Origin: Spirochaeta africana DSM 8902
GTDB taxonomy: Bacteria; Spirochaetota; Spirochaetia; DSM-27196; DSM-8902
Direction of reading: 5' to 3'
Assembly: GCF_000242595.2 (NCBI RefSeq)
Contig: NC_017098.1
Span: forward strand, 1,736,001-1,800,000
DNA length: 64,000 nucleotides
In this document: positions 44,867 through 51,196 of the stretch, in pieces
Position numbering within the stretch: position 1 is the stretch's first letter
How the letters are laid out: every line of letters begins with the position of its first letter
Made by a program: the position numbers and the translations under genes
The notes under the pieces: generated by a model
The model's input: only the letters and a program-made list of their open reading frames with translations
What the model was told of the DNA's origin: nothing
Databases searched by the model: none

Positions 44867-44896
44867 TTGACAAGTAAAGCATAATTTTCCTATTCT
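44867..44896 (+). promoter_or_regulatory. Promoter of the PEGA/FGE-smpB operon, close to the start codon
   Basis: TTGACA (44867-44872), 18 bp spacer, TATTCT (44891-44896). The expected transcription start (about 44903) is next to the ATG at 44904, and no ribosome site precedes that ATG, so the mRNA is probably leaderless. Confidence 0.72.
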
Positions 44897-44903
44897 ATCC
44901 CGC

Positions 44904-46493
44904 ATGTCAGCAAAACAGATACCAGATGCCCACCCGACGCCGGTCGAGCCGGTTCGCCTGCCACCTGTATTCGGGATATCACCCCTTACCTACCTGCCGA
45001 TCGGGCTGCTTACCCTGGTAATGCTGGCTATTGCCGGCGTGCTTGTCCTGCCCGGTCTGCTCAGATACGGCAGCCTGGTTACTTTCAGTTCGGTGCCGCA
45101 TTCAGCAGCGATTTATATTGACGGAAAGTATCACGGCAGCACTCCGAGCGAGATTTTCCTGCCCGCCGGCAGCTACGACGTGCAGCTGGAAACACCGCAT
45201 CATGAAACGGCACAGCAGAAAATCCAGGTCGACGGCAGACGGTTCGCCTCGCTGCTGCTCCCGCGCCGCCAGCAGGTCGGGATATCCCTGACATTAAATC
45301 AGCCCGAGGAGCTTGCCCGCGAAACGGTACAGGAGTACGCAGCCTGGGCTATCGCCGGCGGCGAATCGCAGCGCTACCGCATACCGGCAGTGCTGACACC
45401 GGCCGTACACCGCCTGCTGCTGGACCAGCAGCAAAGCCATGCTGAAACCGTCCTGGCCCACAGTATCGACAATACCGCCACTGTCGCCGCAGCCCGCGAT
45501 CTGCTGGCCGCGAGCCTGCTGCTGGAGGCACGGATTCCATCCAGCGCCGGCGCAATCGGTGTGCTGCGCAGGATTGCCCGGATAGAGCAAAACAGCGAAG
45601 CAGCCCTGCTGTGGTTTGAACAGATACTGCCGGAGCCATTGCAGCAGCAGCTTGCCGGCACACCGTATTTTATGGACCGCAGTGAGCAGATCGCCACCGG
45701 CCTGATCACCGCCACAGCCCCGCATGGCTTCGGCCCCGAAGGACTGGAAACCCTCCCGGCTGCAGACCCGGAAAGCATCACCATTCCAGTAGCCGGAGAA
45801 CAGTTGCGGTTTGTATACGTGCCGTCGACCGAGTATCTTCACGGCATCAGTACCGGGTCACATGACAGCCGGTACTTCCCGCGTCAGGAACAGGTAAACG
45901 GCTTCTACCTGCTGTCCAGTCCGGTTACCCGCGCCCAGTATGCCGCTGTGATGGGTATGGGTACCGATCAGCTGCCGGCGGCACCCGGCGGCAGCACCGA
46001 TCCCCGAATCCCGATGACCGGGGTAAGCTGGGATGATACCCGTCAGTTCATTGCTGCTCTTTCCCCCCGGCTTCCGTCTGCATACCAAACCTGGTCTGTA
46101 CAGCTGCCGGACTCGGTGCAGTGGGAGGCAGCTGCTCGCTGGAACGGCGACCCCTTGCCCAATGCCGTTTTACGGCATGCACAACGCTCGGGGCCGGAAA
46201 CGGTTGGTCAGGAAACCGGGAATATCGGGCTTTCCGACATGACCGGCAATGTCTGGGAATGGACCCGCAGCTGGTACCGTGCCGCTGCCGGCTACCAGCT
46301 GGATGCCGGCTACACCCAAGCGGCGGGCCAGGACTGGCCACTGGCCGAGCGTATTGTACGCGGTGCATCCTGGGCCACCAGTCCGGCACAGTCCGATGTA
46401 GAACAGATCGGCATGCAACCCGAGCACTGGAAAACCGATTATCTCGGTTTCCGTATCGTACTTGAGCCACCACAGGACACCACTACACCATGA
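44904..46493 (+). CDS. Membrane-anchored PEGA + FGE/SUMF1-fold protein (Cys-free)
   Basis: A 529-residue protein. One membrane helix (LPIGLLTLVMLAIAGVLVLP, about 32-51) is followed by a PEGA domain (VTFSSVPHSAAIYIDGKYHG, GSTPSEIFLPAGSYDVQLET, about 59-105), a helical middle, and a C-terminal formylglycine-generating-enzyme fold. The FGE part shows FYLLSSPVTRAQYAAVMG, PMTGVSWDDTRQFI, LSDMTGNVWEWTRSWY and ERIVRGASWATSPAQS. There is no cysteine in the whole protein, so it cannot be a catalytic FGE; ligand binding or structure is more likely. PEGA suggests contact with the surface layer or peptidoglycan. Its stop overlaps the smpB ATG (ATGA). Confidence 0.85.
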   Translation: MSAKQIPDAHPTPVEPVRLPPVFGISPLTYLPIGLLTLVMLAIAGVLVLPGLLRYGSLVTFSSVPHSAAIYIDGKYHGSTPSEIFLPAGSYDVQLETPHHETAQQKIQVDGRRFASLLLPRRQQVGISLTLNQPEELARETVQEYAAWAIAGGESQRYRIPAVLTPAVHRLLLDQQQSHAETVLAHSIDNTATVAAARDLLAASLLLEARIPSSAGAIGVLRRIARIEQNSEAALLWFEQILPEPLQQQLAGTPYFMDRSEQIATGLITATAPHGFGPEGLETLPAADPESITIPVAGEQLRFVYVPSTEYLHGISTGSHDSRYFPRQEQVNGFYLLSSPVTRAQYAAVMGMGTDQLPAAPGGSTDPRIPMTGVSWDDTRQFIAALSPRLPSAYQTWSVQLPDSVQWEAAARWNGDPLPNAVLRHAQRSGPETVGQETGNIGLSDMTGNVWEWTRSWYRAAAGYQLDAGYTQAAGQDWPLAERIVRGASWATSPAQSDVEQIGMQPEHWKTDYLGFRIVLEPPQDTTTP

Positions 46494-46939
46494 AAAATCG
46501 CAAATTACTGGTAAAAAACAAACGAGCGCTGCACGCCTATAATGTAGAGGACACCTACGAGTGCGGTATTGTGCTGCAAGGAACCGAGGTCAAGTCGATC
46601 AAGAATAACAAGTTCTCGTTCGCCGACTCCCACGCCCGCATCGTCAAGGGTGAACTCTATTTGTACGGCTTGCATATTGCCCAGTACACCCACGGAAATA
46701 TCCACAACCACGATCCTGACCGACCACGAAAACTGCTGGCCCACAAGCAGGAGATCGATCGAATGCGGCGCCGGGTAGAGGAAAAGGGATACACCCTTAT
46801 TCCGGTAGGGATATACCTCTCGGCCGGGCTTATCAAGGTGGACATTGGCGTGTGTAAGGGGAAAAAGCTCCATGACAAGCGCCAGACCATCAAGGCCCGC
46901 GACCAGCAGCGGGACGCCATGCGCGAAATGCGCATGTAA
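46490..46939 (+). CDS. smpB: SmpB, tmRNA-binding protein
   Basis: Delivers tmRNA to stalled ribosomes and mimics the missing anticodon. The 149-residue OB-fold protein shows NKRALHAYNVEDTYECGIVL, QGTEVKSI, FADSHARIVKGELYLYGLHI, YTHGNIHNHDPDRPRKLL and the basic C-terminal tail GKKLHDKRQTIKARDQ that enters the mRNA channel. Overlaps the upstream stop by 4 nt. Its RNA partner ssrA lies 870 bp downstream on the same strand. Confidence 0.97.
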   Translation: MKNRKLLVKNKRALHAYNVEDTYECGIVLQGTEVKSIKNNKFSFADSHARIVKGELYLYGLHIAQYTHGNIHNHDPDRPRKLLAHKQEIDRMRRRVEEKGYTLIPVGIYLSAGLIKVDIGVCKGKKLHDKRQTIKARDQQRDAMREMRM

Positions 46940-46952
46940 ACCGGAGGAAACA

Positions 46953-47744
46953 ATGAGTACGAGCGACTGGAACCGGATTCCCGCGCAACTCCGTCATGAC
47001 CTGTGGCTTTTTGCCGAAGAACTTGCGCTGGCCGGCGGGCAAAAATCCCTTGAATTCTTTGCCAAGGATATTGGCGTCGAGTGGAAAACAGATCAAAGCC
47101 CGGTAACCATCGCCGACCGTGAGACCGAGCTGAGTATGCGACAGATGATAGCCGAACGCTATCCCGATCACGCTATCCACGGCGAGGAGTACGGCGCCGC
47201 ACCGCACAAAGAGTTCACCTGGGTACTTGATCCTATCGACGGCACCAAATCGTTCATCAGCGGGGTACCGCTCTACTGCACCCTGGCCGCGCTGCTCTAC
47301 CAGGGAACACCGGTAATCGGGGTAATCGTGAATCCACCAAGCGGAGAACTTGTCTCAGGGTGTATGAATTCCGGCACACGCGACGCCAGCGGCGACCCGG
47401 TGCGGGTTTCTGCATCGCCTGCACCCCAGCTGCGGCTATACACCTCGGATTATGAAGGCCTGCGCGCCGCTGAGCCTGACTGGCTGCAGCCGCTCAAGGA
47501 TACCTATGGACCCGGGAGAACCGTAGCCCGTACCTGGGGCGACGCCTACGGCTACATGCTGGTGGCCACCGGACGTGGCGAGATCATGCTCGACCCCGAA
47601 CTCAAGCTCTGGGACGTAGCCCCGCTGCACCCGATCCTGCACGAAGCAGGCGGCATTCTGTGCGACATCCAGGGAACACCCGCCACCCTGCCCCGCAGCG
47701 CCACAGCCATGTCGCGCGAACTGCATCAGCAGATTTTCGGGTAG
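46953..47744 (+). CDS. hisN: Inositol monophosphatase-family phosphatase (histidinol-phosphatase-like)
   Basis: A 263-residue Mg-dependent phosphatase of the IMPase/FIG superfamily. Metal-binding motifs are HGEEYGA (Glu near 70), WVLDPIDGTKSFISG (D-P-x-D-G-T near 86-95), and LKLWDVAPLHPILHEAGG (W-D near 219-220). The pattern is closest in memory to the HisN-type histidinol-phosphate phosphatases, but inositol monophosphatase or CysQ-like activity cannot be excluded, and no other his genes are present. ATG 46953 has GGAGG 5 nt upstream, which is why I rejected the longer frame from 46845. Confidence 0.85.
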   Translation: MSTSDWNRIPAQLRHDLWLFAEELALAGGQKSLEFFAKDIGVEWKTDQSPVTIADRETELSMRQMIAERYPDHAIHGEEYGAAPHKEFTWVLDPIDGTKSFISGVPLYCTLAALLYQGTPVIGVIVNPPSGELVSGCMNSGTRDASGDPVRVSASPAPQLRLYTSDYEGLRAAEPDWLQPLKDTYGPGRTVARTWGDAYGYMLVATGRGEIMLDPELKLWDVAPLHPILHEAGGILCDIQGTPATLPRSATAMSRELHQQIFG

Positions 47745-47757
47745 GCATGGATCACTC

Positions 47758-47786
47758 TTGACAGCGTAACCTTACAGCGCTACAGT
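47758..47786 (+). promoter_or_regulatory. ssrA promoter
   Basis: TTGACA (47758-47763), 17 bp spacer, TACAGT (47781-47786). Predicted start near 47793, leaving about 19 nt of 5' leader to be removed by RNase P before the mature end at 47812. Confidence 0.72.
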
Positions 47787-47811
47787 GGTCTTTCTGTACG
47801 AGAATGCACAA

Positions 47812-48196
47812 GGGGGTGTACCGGATTCGACTGTGACAGGTATACGTTGTTAGCTGCAAGCGGAGCGCTGACTCCTAAAACCGGCACTAAAAGTTATCTG
47901 CCAAAAACGAAGATAACGTTGTCGAAGTTGCTTTTGGTAACGACGACACAATGCTCGCTGCAGCGTAAGCGCACGAGCACGGGCTCTGTAGACGCCGCCT
48001 AGAGGCTGCAGGTGCTTGTTATAAACCAAGGCTTGCTGTGTGTCGCGGTCTGACGGCACATGGGACTCATATCAGACCTACAGAATGCACGGCGGGTTTC
48101 GCGGCCTCGGCATTCTGGAAACCTTAATGCGAAACTAAGCTTGTAGATGTTAGCTGCGGCCGTCGCAGGACGCGGGTTCGACTCCCGCCACCTCCA
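47812..48196 (+). ncRNA. ssrA: tmRNA (ssrA)
   Basis: Transfer-messenger RNA that rescues stalled ribosomes with SmpB. The 5' end GGGGGTG pairs with CACCTCC at the 3' end (7-bp acceptor stem), and the T-arm GCGGG TTCGACT CCCGC lies at 48172-48188. A 3' discriminator A (48196) follows, but CCA is not encoded (TGT comes next). The tag frame is 47900-47968: resume codon GCC, 22 residues starting AKNEDNVV and ending TMLAAA, then TAA. It lies between the IMPase gene and the prophage integrase; the 3' end is the likely phage attachment site. Confidence 0.95.
48168..48196 (+). other. Probable phage attachment core (attL) in the ssrA 3' end
   Basis: The T-arm and acceptor 3' strand of tmRNA (GGACGCGGGTTCGACTCC...), a favourite target of tyrosine integrases. 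An integrase gene begins 92 bp downstream and phage genes follow. No second copy occurs in the window, as expected if attR lies beyond 64000. Confidence 0.65.
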
Positions 48197-48227
48197 TGTT
48201 TTTCTTGTTATCCTGTAACAATTTACC

Positions 48228-48256
48228 GTGACATGATCGCTCGTGTGACCTATACT
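48228..48256 (+). promoter_or_regulatory. Integrase promoter with GTGACC repeats
   Basis: GTGACA (48228-48233), 17 bp spacer, TATACT (48251-48256). GTGACC occurs immediately before and after the -10, and its inverse GGTCAC lies just before the start codon (about 48281), so a repressor or integrase arm site may overlap the promoter. A TTGTTA / TAACAA inverted repeat lies at about 48205-48220. Confidence 0.55.
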
Positions 48257-48288
48257 GTGACCTGAATTGAATCAAAAGAGGTCACGGC

Positions 48289-49503
48289 ATGGCACGATAC
48301 CGATCAAAGCCCTACGGACTGGTGGCTCGCCGGCTGGCGACGGCCACCGTCTGGTACTACTACCACTATGAATCAGGACAGCGCTCGAATCTCATATCGA
48401 CAGGCATCGGGTTTACCCGCGAGCGGGATCGCGCTCGCACCCGCCGGGAGGCTACCGATTACTGTGAGACCCTGGTCGAGCTCGGCAAGCTGGGCGGGAA
48501 TGCGGGGAAACAAATCACCCTGCAGCGGTTCGTCGAGCTGACCGCGTTCTGGGATTGGCATCGATCCGACTACATTCGCGGGATCATCGCCAGGACTGAA
48601 TCGGACAGCCCAGGGATCTCAGAGACATATGTCAGGACAGCTGCTCAGATCACGCGCGACCATATCCTGCTAGCTCATGGGAGCAAGCTGCTGGACAGCA
48701 TAAAACCGCAGCACCTCGAGGATCTGCTCTTTTCCTGGTCGCGGTCTGCATCGCATAAATCCGCGAATAATCGCCGGAGCGTGTACTCGGTGATTCTTGG
48801 GGAGGCTACCCGGCTCGGCCATATTTCGGCGAACCCCTGGGCTCGGGTGCCGCCGTTGAAACCGGCAAAGAAACCGCGGGGAGGTTTGACCATCGCCGAG
48901 GTGTCCCGAATCCTCGAGCGCCGGCATGATGACATGATCAGCGCCGCCCAGCGCTGCTATTATCTGGGGACGAAAATCGCGTTCCTCTGTGGCTTGCGGA
49001 TTGGTGAGGTTCGCGGTCTGCTATGCGATGATGTGATCGATGTCGACCGGGGTGATGTCCGGATGTCGTATCTGTCGATCAGTAAACAGCATTCCCAGAA
49101 ACTCGGCAAGCTCACGCCCACCAAGGATAAAGATACCAGGAACATACCGATCAGCGCCGACCTCCGGGGAGAGCTCGAACCGCAGCTGACCGGCGCCGGC
49201 CGGTATCTGTTGAGCATCCATCCCCGCCAGGCCACGCCGATCAGCGAAAACAAGATGAGGGACTGGTTCTATCGACGGATGGATCTGGTCGGGATCACTG
49301 CAGAGCAGCGGACAGAGCGCCGGATCACGTTCCATTCCGCTCGCCGGTTTTTCAATACCTTGCTGCGCCAGGCCGGAGTCGCTGACAGTATCGTCCAGCG
49401 GTTCACCGGCCACGACTCTGACGCCATGACCGAACACTATACCGACTACTTGCCCGAGGATCTGCAGAGTATCATGACAGCCCAGGACAGGCTGCTCAGT
49501 TGA
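48289..49503 (+). CDS. int: Phage tyrosine integrase
   Basis: Site-specific recombinase of 404 residues. An N-terminal AP2-like/arm-binding region (WYYYHYESGQRSNLISTGIG), a SAM-like core-binding domain (about 95-180) and a catalytic domain are visible. The catalytic domain has LCGLRIGEVRGLL (first Arg, near 238), TFHSARRFFNTLLRQAG (H-x-x-R, near 350), FTGHDSDAMTEHYTDY (His, then the nucleophilic Tyr near 383). It starts with AGAGG 10 nt upstream of ATG. Located 92 bp from ssrA, it almost certainly drives integration there. Its 3' end overlaps the convergent late frame at 49496 by 8 bp. Confidence 0.95.
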   Translation: MARYRSKPYGLVARRLATATVWYYYHYESGQRSNLISTGIGFTRERDRARTRREATDYCETLVELGKLGGNAGKQITLQRFVELTAFWDWHRSDYIRGIIARTESDSPGISETYVRTAAQITRDHILLAHGSKLLDSIKPQHLEDLLFSWSRSASHKSANNRRSVYSVILGEATRLGHISANPWARVPPLKPAKKPRGGLTIAEVSRILERRHDDMISAAQRCYYLGTKIAFLCGLRIGEVRGLLCDDVIDVDRGDVRMSYLSISKQHSQKLGKLTPTKDKDTRNIPISADLRGELEPQLTGAGRYLLSIHPRQATPISENKMRDWFYRRMDLVGITAEQRTERRITFHSARRFFNTLLRQAGVADSIVQRFTGHDSDAMTEHYTDYLPEDLQSIMTAQDRLLS

Positions 49504-49984
49504 TGACAGACCAGACCAGCAGCCCTGTCAACCCGACGATGACCCCGCGGTGAGCCCAGCGTTCAATCTGCATCCTCCGGAGCATCTGCCGTTCCGTCTG
49601 AATCCTGTCCTCCCTGTAATCGCTGAATGTCTGCGATAATATCTCGCGCGATGTTTCGAGAATCTCGTGCGACTCGGTCAATCTCTCGATATGCCTGTTC
49701 GCGTCGATCAGACTCTGCTCTGTCTCTTGCAAGCTGATCCGCAAGCTCTGCAGCGTGAGATTCTGCCTCTCTGAGCGCTTGCGCTGCTCGATCTCTCTCG
49801 CTTGCAATTCGCTCGACAGTCTCCCGAGCTCGATCTGATTCTGCTCGAGCTGCAGCAGCTTCTCGACGGTACTGTTCAGCCAGCTCTCGCTCACGCTGAC
49901 CATCAGGTCTGCTGATAAAAAAGCAGGTGAAATAGCCAGCGATAAATACCAGCAGCACAATAATAATCTGAGTTTGCATGTCAC
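49496..49984 (-). CDS. Coiled-coil protein with N-terminal signal and C-terminal membrane helix, nested frame (spanin-like)
   Basis: A 162-codon frame lying +1 to, and almost completely overlapping, the 142-codon frame at 49563-49991. It has an N-terminal hydrophobic signal (LRLLLCCWYLSLAISPAFLSA, written here as about residues 5-25), a continuous coiled coil (about 40-140, for example VEKLLQLEQNQIELGRLSSE) and a C-terminal membrane helix (GVIVGLTGLLVWSVI). Its GC-ending codons (CTG, CAG, GAG, ATC) match the other genes better than the partner frame does. Signal, coil and terminal anchor resemble a spanin; there is no clean lipobox. Start GTG 49984. Real expression is not proven. Confidence 0.5.
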   Translation of the reverse strand: MTCKLRLLLCCWYLSLAISPAFLSADLMVSVSESWLNSTVEKLLQLEQNQIELGRLSSELQAREIEQRKRSERQNLTLQSLRISLQETEQSLIDANRHIERLTESHEILETSREILSQTFSDYREDRIQTERQMLRRMQIERWAHRGVIVGLTGLLVWSVIN

Positions 49985-49991
49985 GCCTCAC
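49563..49991 (-). CDS. Rz-like membrane-anchored coiled-coil protein (i-spanin candidate)
   Basis: A 142-residue protein with an N-terminal membrane helix (IIIVLLVFIAGYFTCFFI, about 9-26) and a long Arg/Glu/Ala coiled coil (ELAEQYRREAAAARAESDRA and on to about 125), the layout of lambda Rz-type inner-membrane spanins. Its GTG overlaps the holin-like stop (GTGA), with GGGGGAGGG 5 nt upstream, the same coupling used by the neighbouring lysis genes. An ATG at 49979 is an alternative start. Most of it is shared in another frame with the 49496-49984 ORF. Codon use is richer in CGA and GCA than neighbours, so one of the two frames could be fortuitous. Confidence 0.6.
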   Translation of the reverse strand: MRRDMQTQIIIVLLVFIAGYFTCFFISRPDGQRERELAEQYRREAAAARAESDRARETVERIASERDRAAQALREAESHAAELADQLARDRAESDRREQAYREIDRVARDSRNIARDIIADIQRLQGGQDSDGTADAPEDAD

Positions 49992-50209
49992 TTCCCTCCC
50001 CCGTATCCGTCTTGCGCTCCGTGGCTATCGGAGTCGCCAAAATAGAACGCGATGATCATGCTGACAGATCCTGCCATGCCGCCGAGCAGGGTGAGCAGCA
50101 CCTCGCGATTACCCTGGGGGATCTCGATGAAAAGCAGGAATCCGAGCATGATGAAAAAACCGAGCGAGAACACGACCGCAATGGTCAGCCTGACTTTCCA
50201 GCGGCTCAT
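49988..50209 (-). CDS. Holin-like small membrane protein
   Basis: A 73-residue protein with two membrane helices (LTIAVVFSLGFFIMLGFLLF, about 8-27; VLLTLLGGMAGSVSMIIAFYF, about 37-57), a short charged loop and a Gly/Asp-rich polar tail (FGDSDSHGAQDGYGGGK). Size, topology and position between a putative endolysin and the spanin-like frames fit a class II holin that permeabilises the inner membrane at lysis. It overlaps both neighbours by 4 nt. Confidence 0.7.
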   Translation of the reverse strand: MSRWKVRLTIAVVFSLGFFIMLGFLLFIEIPQGNREVLLTLLGGMAGSVSMIIAFYFGDSDSHGAQDGYGGGK

Positions 50210-50697
50210 GCTGTCCCCCAGATGCTGTACAGCAGCCGCCGGATAATCCGGTGCTTATTGATTTCAGACCCGGCTTGCTCAGGGTTATGCGGATCATAGA
50301 TCTCGACCTCGCGCCGGTCGTGCAGAGTAAAGTGTCCGTCAGCGCCGTCTGTCTGCCAGTGCGCGATCATGTACTCCCAGGGGACTGTCTGGACGTGCTC
50401 AGGGTTCCAGCCGACCTGACGGCCGCGCCTGTCAGATCCCAGCAGCTGGAAAGCCTGGTCGATCAGCCAGTGCTCCCCGGATCCCGCTCTCATCAGATCG
50501 TTGACGATGACATCCGGCTCCCGCCGGCCGCGTTCCAATAGCGCTGTGACCTGCTCGATGGTGAGAGCTTTGCCGGTAACAAACTGTGGGATCGCGATCA
50601 GCGACATGACTCGGCAGCCGTATCGGTTTACCTCCCAGGGGAGTCGCGGGTCTGTCTGGTATATGATTTCGTTCTGGATTCTTTGCGCGAATGTCAT
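50206..50697 (-). CDS. Cys-His-Asp peptidase-like protein, putative endolysin (DUF261-like)
   Basis: A 163-residue protein without signal peptide. NRYGCRVMSLIAI (Cys28), DGHFTLHD (His122) and IYDPHNP (Asp135) are spaced like the catalytic triad of C39/NlpC-type papain-fold peptidases. The overall look recalls DUF261 proteins of Borrelia, from memory and not checked. In this position, between a membrane/coil protein and a holin-like protein with 4-nt overlaps on both sides, it could be the phage peptidoglycan-cutting enzyme; no other endolysin candidate is visible in the late region. Activity is inferred. Confidence 0.6.
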   Translation of the reverse strand: MTFAQRIQNEIIYQTDPRLPWEVNRYGCRVMSLIAIPQFVTGKALTIEQVTALLERGRREPDVIVNDLMRAGSGEHWLIDQAFQLLGSDRRGRQVGWNPEHVQTVPWEYMIAHWQTDGADGHFTLHDRREVEIYDPHNPEQAGSEINKHRIIRRLLYSIWGTA

Positions 50698-50960
50698 GAG
50701 CAGCCGCTCCCGAGCTTGTCGACGATCTCGCGGATGTGTTTCAGCTGCTCAGCGATTACCGCGAACTGCGTCGCGGTCTGGCTCTGCTCTCGCCTGATTT
50801 CGACTATTTCGTCAGCATGGTATCTCAGTCGCTGTTCATGATCGGCGACCCTGCTCCGCAGACTCACGAACATGGCTGTCACGCTGACTGCTGCGCTGAC
50901 AATGGACACCAGTGCCACTGATACCATGACGACACTGATCTGAATTTCTGTAATTAGCAT
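50694..50960 (-). CDS. Small membrane/coiled-coil phage protein (XhlA-like)
   Basis: An 88-residue protein: N-terminal hydrophobic helix (ISVVMVSVALVSIVSAAVSV, about 8-27) followed by a charged coiled coil (RSRVADHEQRLRYHADEIVE ... AEQLKHIREIVDKL). It resembles holin-accessory or XhlA-type proteins but with the membrane helix at the other end. ATG 50960 has AGGGGAG 8 nt upstream, and the GACTATATAAG motif lies 25 bp upstream. It is the first gene of the lysis cluster and overlaps the next gene by 4 nt. Confidence 0.65.
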   Translation of the reverse strand: MLITEIQISVVMVSVALVSIVSAAVSVTAMFVSLRSRVADHEQRLRYHADEIVEIRREQSQTATQFAVIAEQLKHIREIVDKLGSGCS

Positions 50961-50985
50961 CGAATGCTCCCCTCACGTGTTTTCT

Positions 50986-50997
50986 ACTTATATAGTC
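50986..50997 (-). promoter_or_regulatory. Late motif copy 1 (GACTATATAAGT) upstream of the lysis cluster
   Basis: Reads GACTATATAAGT on the minus strand, 25 bp upstream of the 88-residue lysis-cluster gene and 16 bp after the stop of the gene before it. One of four near-identical copies in the prophage; the variant here is T for C at the last base. Confidence 0.55.
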
Positions 50998-51013
50998 ACG
51001 CGGGGGATCGGGA

Positions 51014-51187
51014 TCAGTCTGAATCGTTCTCGAGCAGCTCGGTCAGTGAATCGACAGCTCCGCGCCGCCGGTGGAGTTCCTCGGTCTTTTCTTTCATTTC
51101 CTGCTCGAGTCGCTTGAGGTCTCTCGCGGCTGCGTTGTATGCGATCATGCTTTTCTCGAGTTCGGCCTGGACGTCTTTTCTGTTCAT
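51014..51187 (-). CDS. Small coiled-coil phage protein
   Basis: A 57-codon frame: MNRKDVQAELEKSMIAYN..., continuing with LKRLEQEMKEKTEELHRRR and ending LTELLENDSD. Almost entirely a charged amphipathic helix, probably a coiled coil. It fills exactly the gap between the fibre-assembly-like gene (stop 10 bp upstream) and the late motif. The ribosome site is weak (AATGAACC), so coupling is likely. No family recognised. Confidence 0.6.
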   Translation of the reverse strand: MNRKDVQAELEKSMIAYNAAARDLKRLEQEMKEKTEELHRRRGAVDSLTELLENDSD

Positions 51188-51196
51188 TGGTTCATT

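Noticed and set aside
46845-46952. Upstream extension of the IMPase-family gene
   Set aside because: The extension lies in smpB in another frame, whereas ATG 46953 has a strong GGAGG.
47850-48059. A 69-codon minus-strand frame over ssrA
   Set aside because: Lies entirely inside the tmRNA, whose structure is clear.
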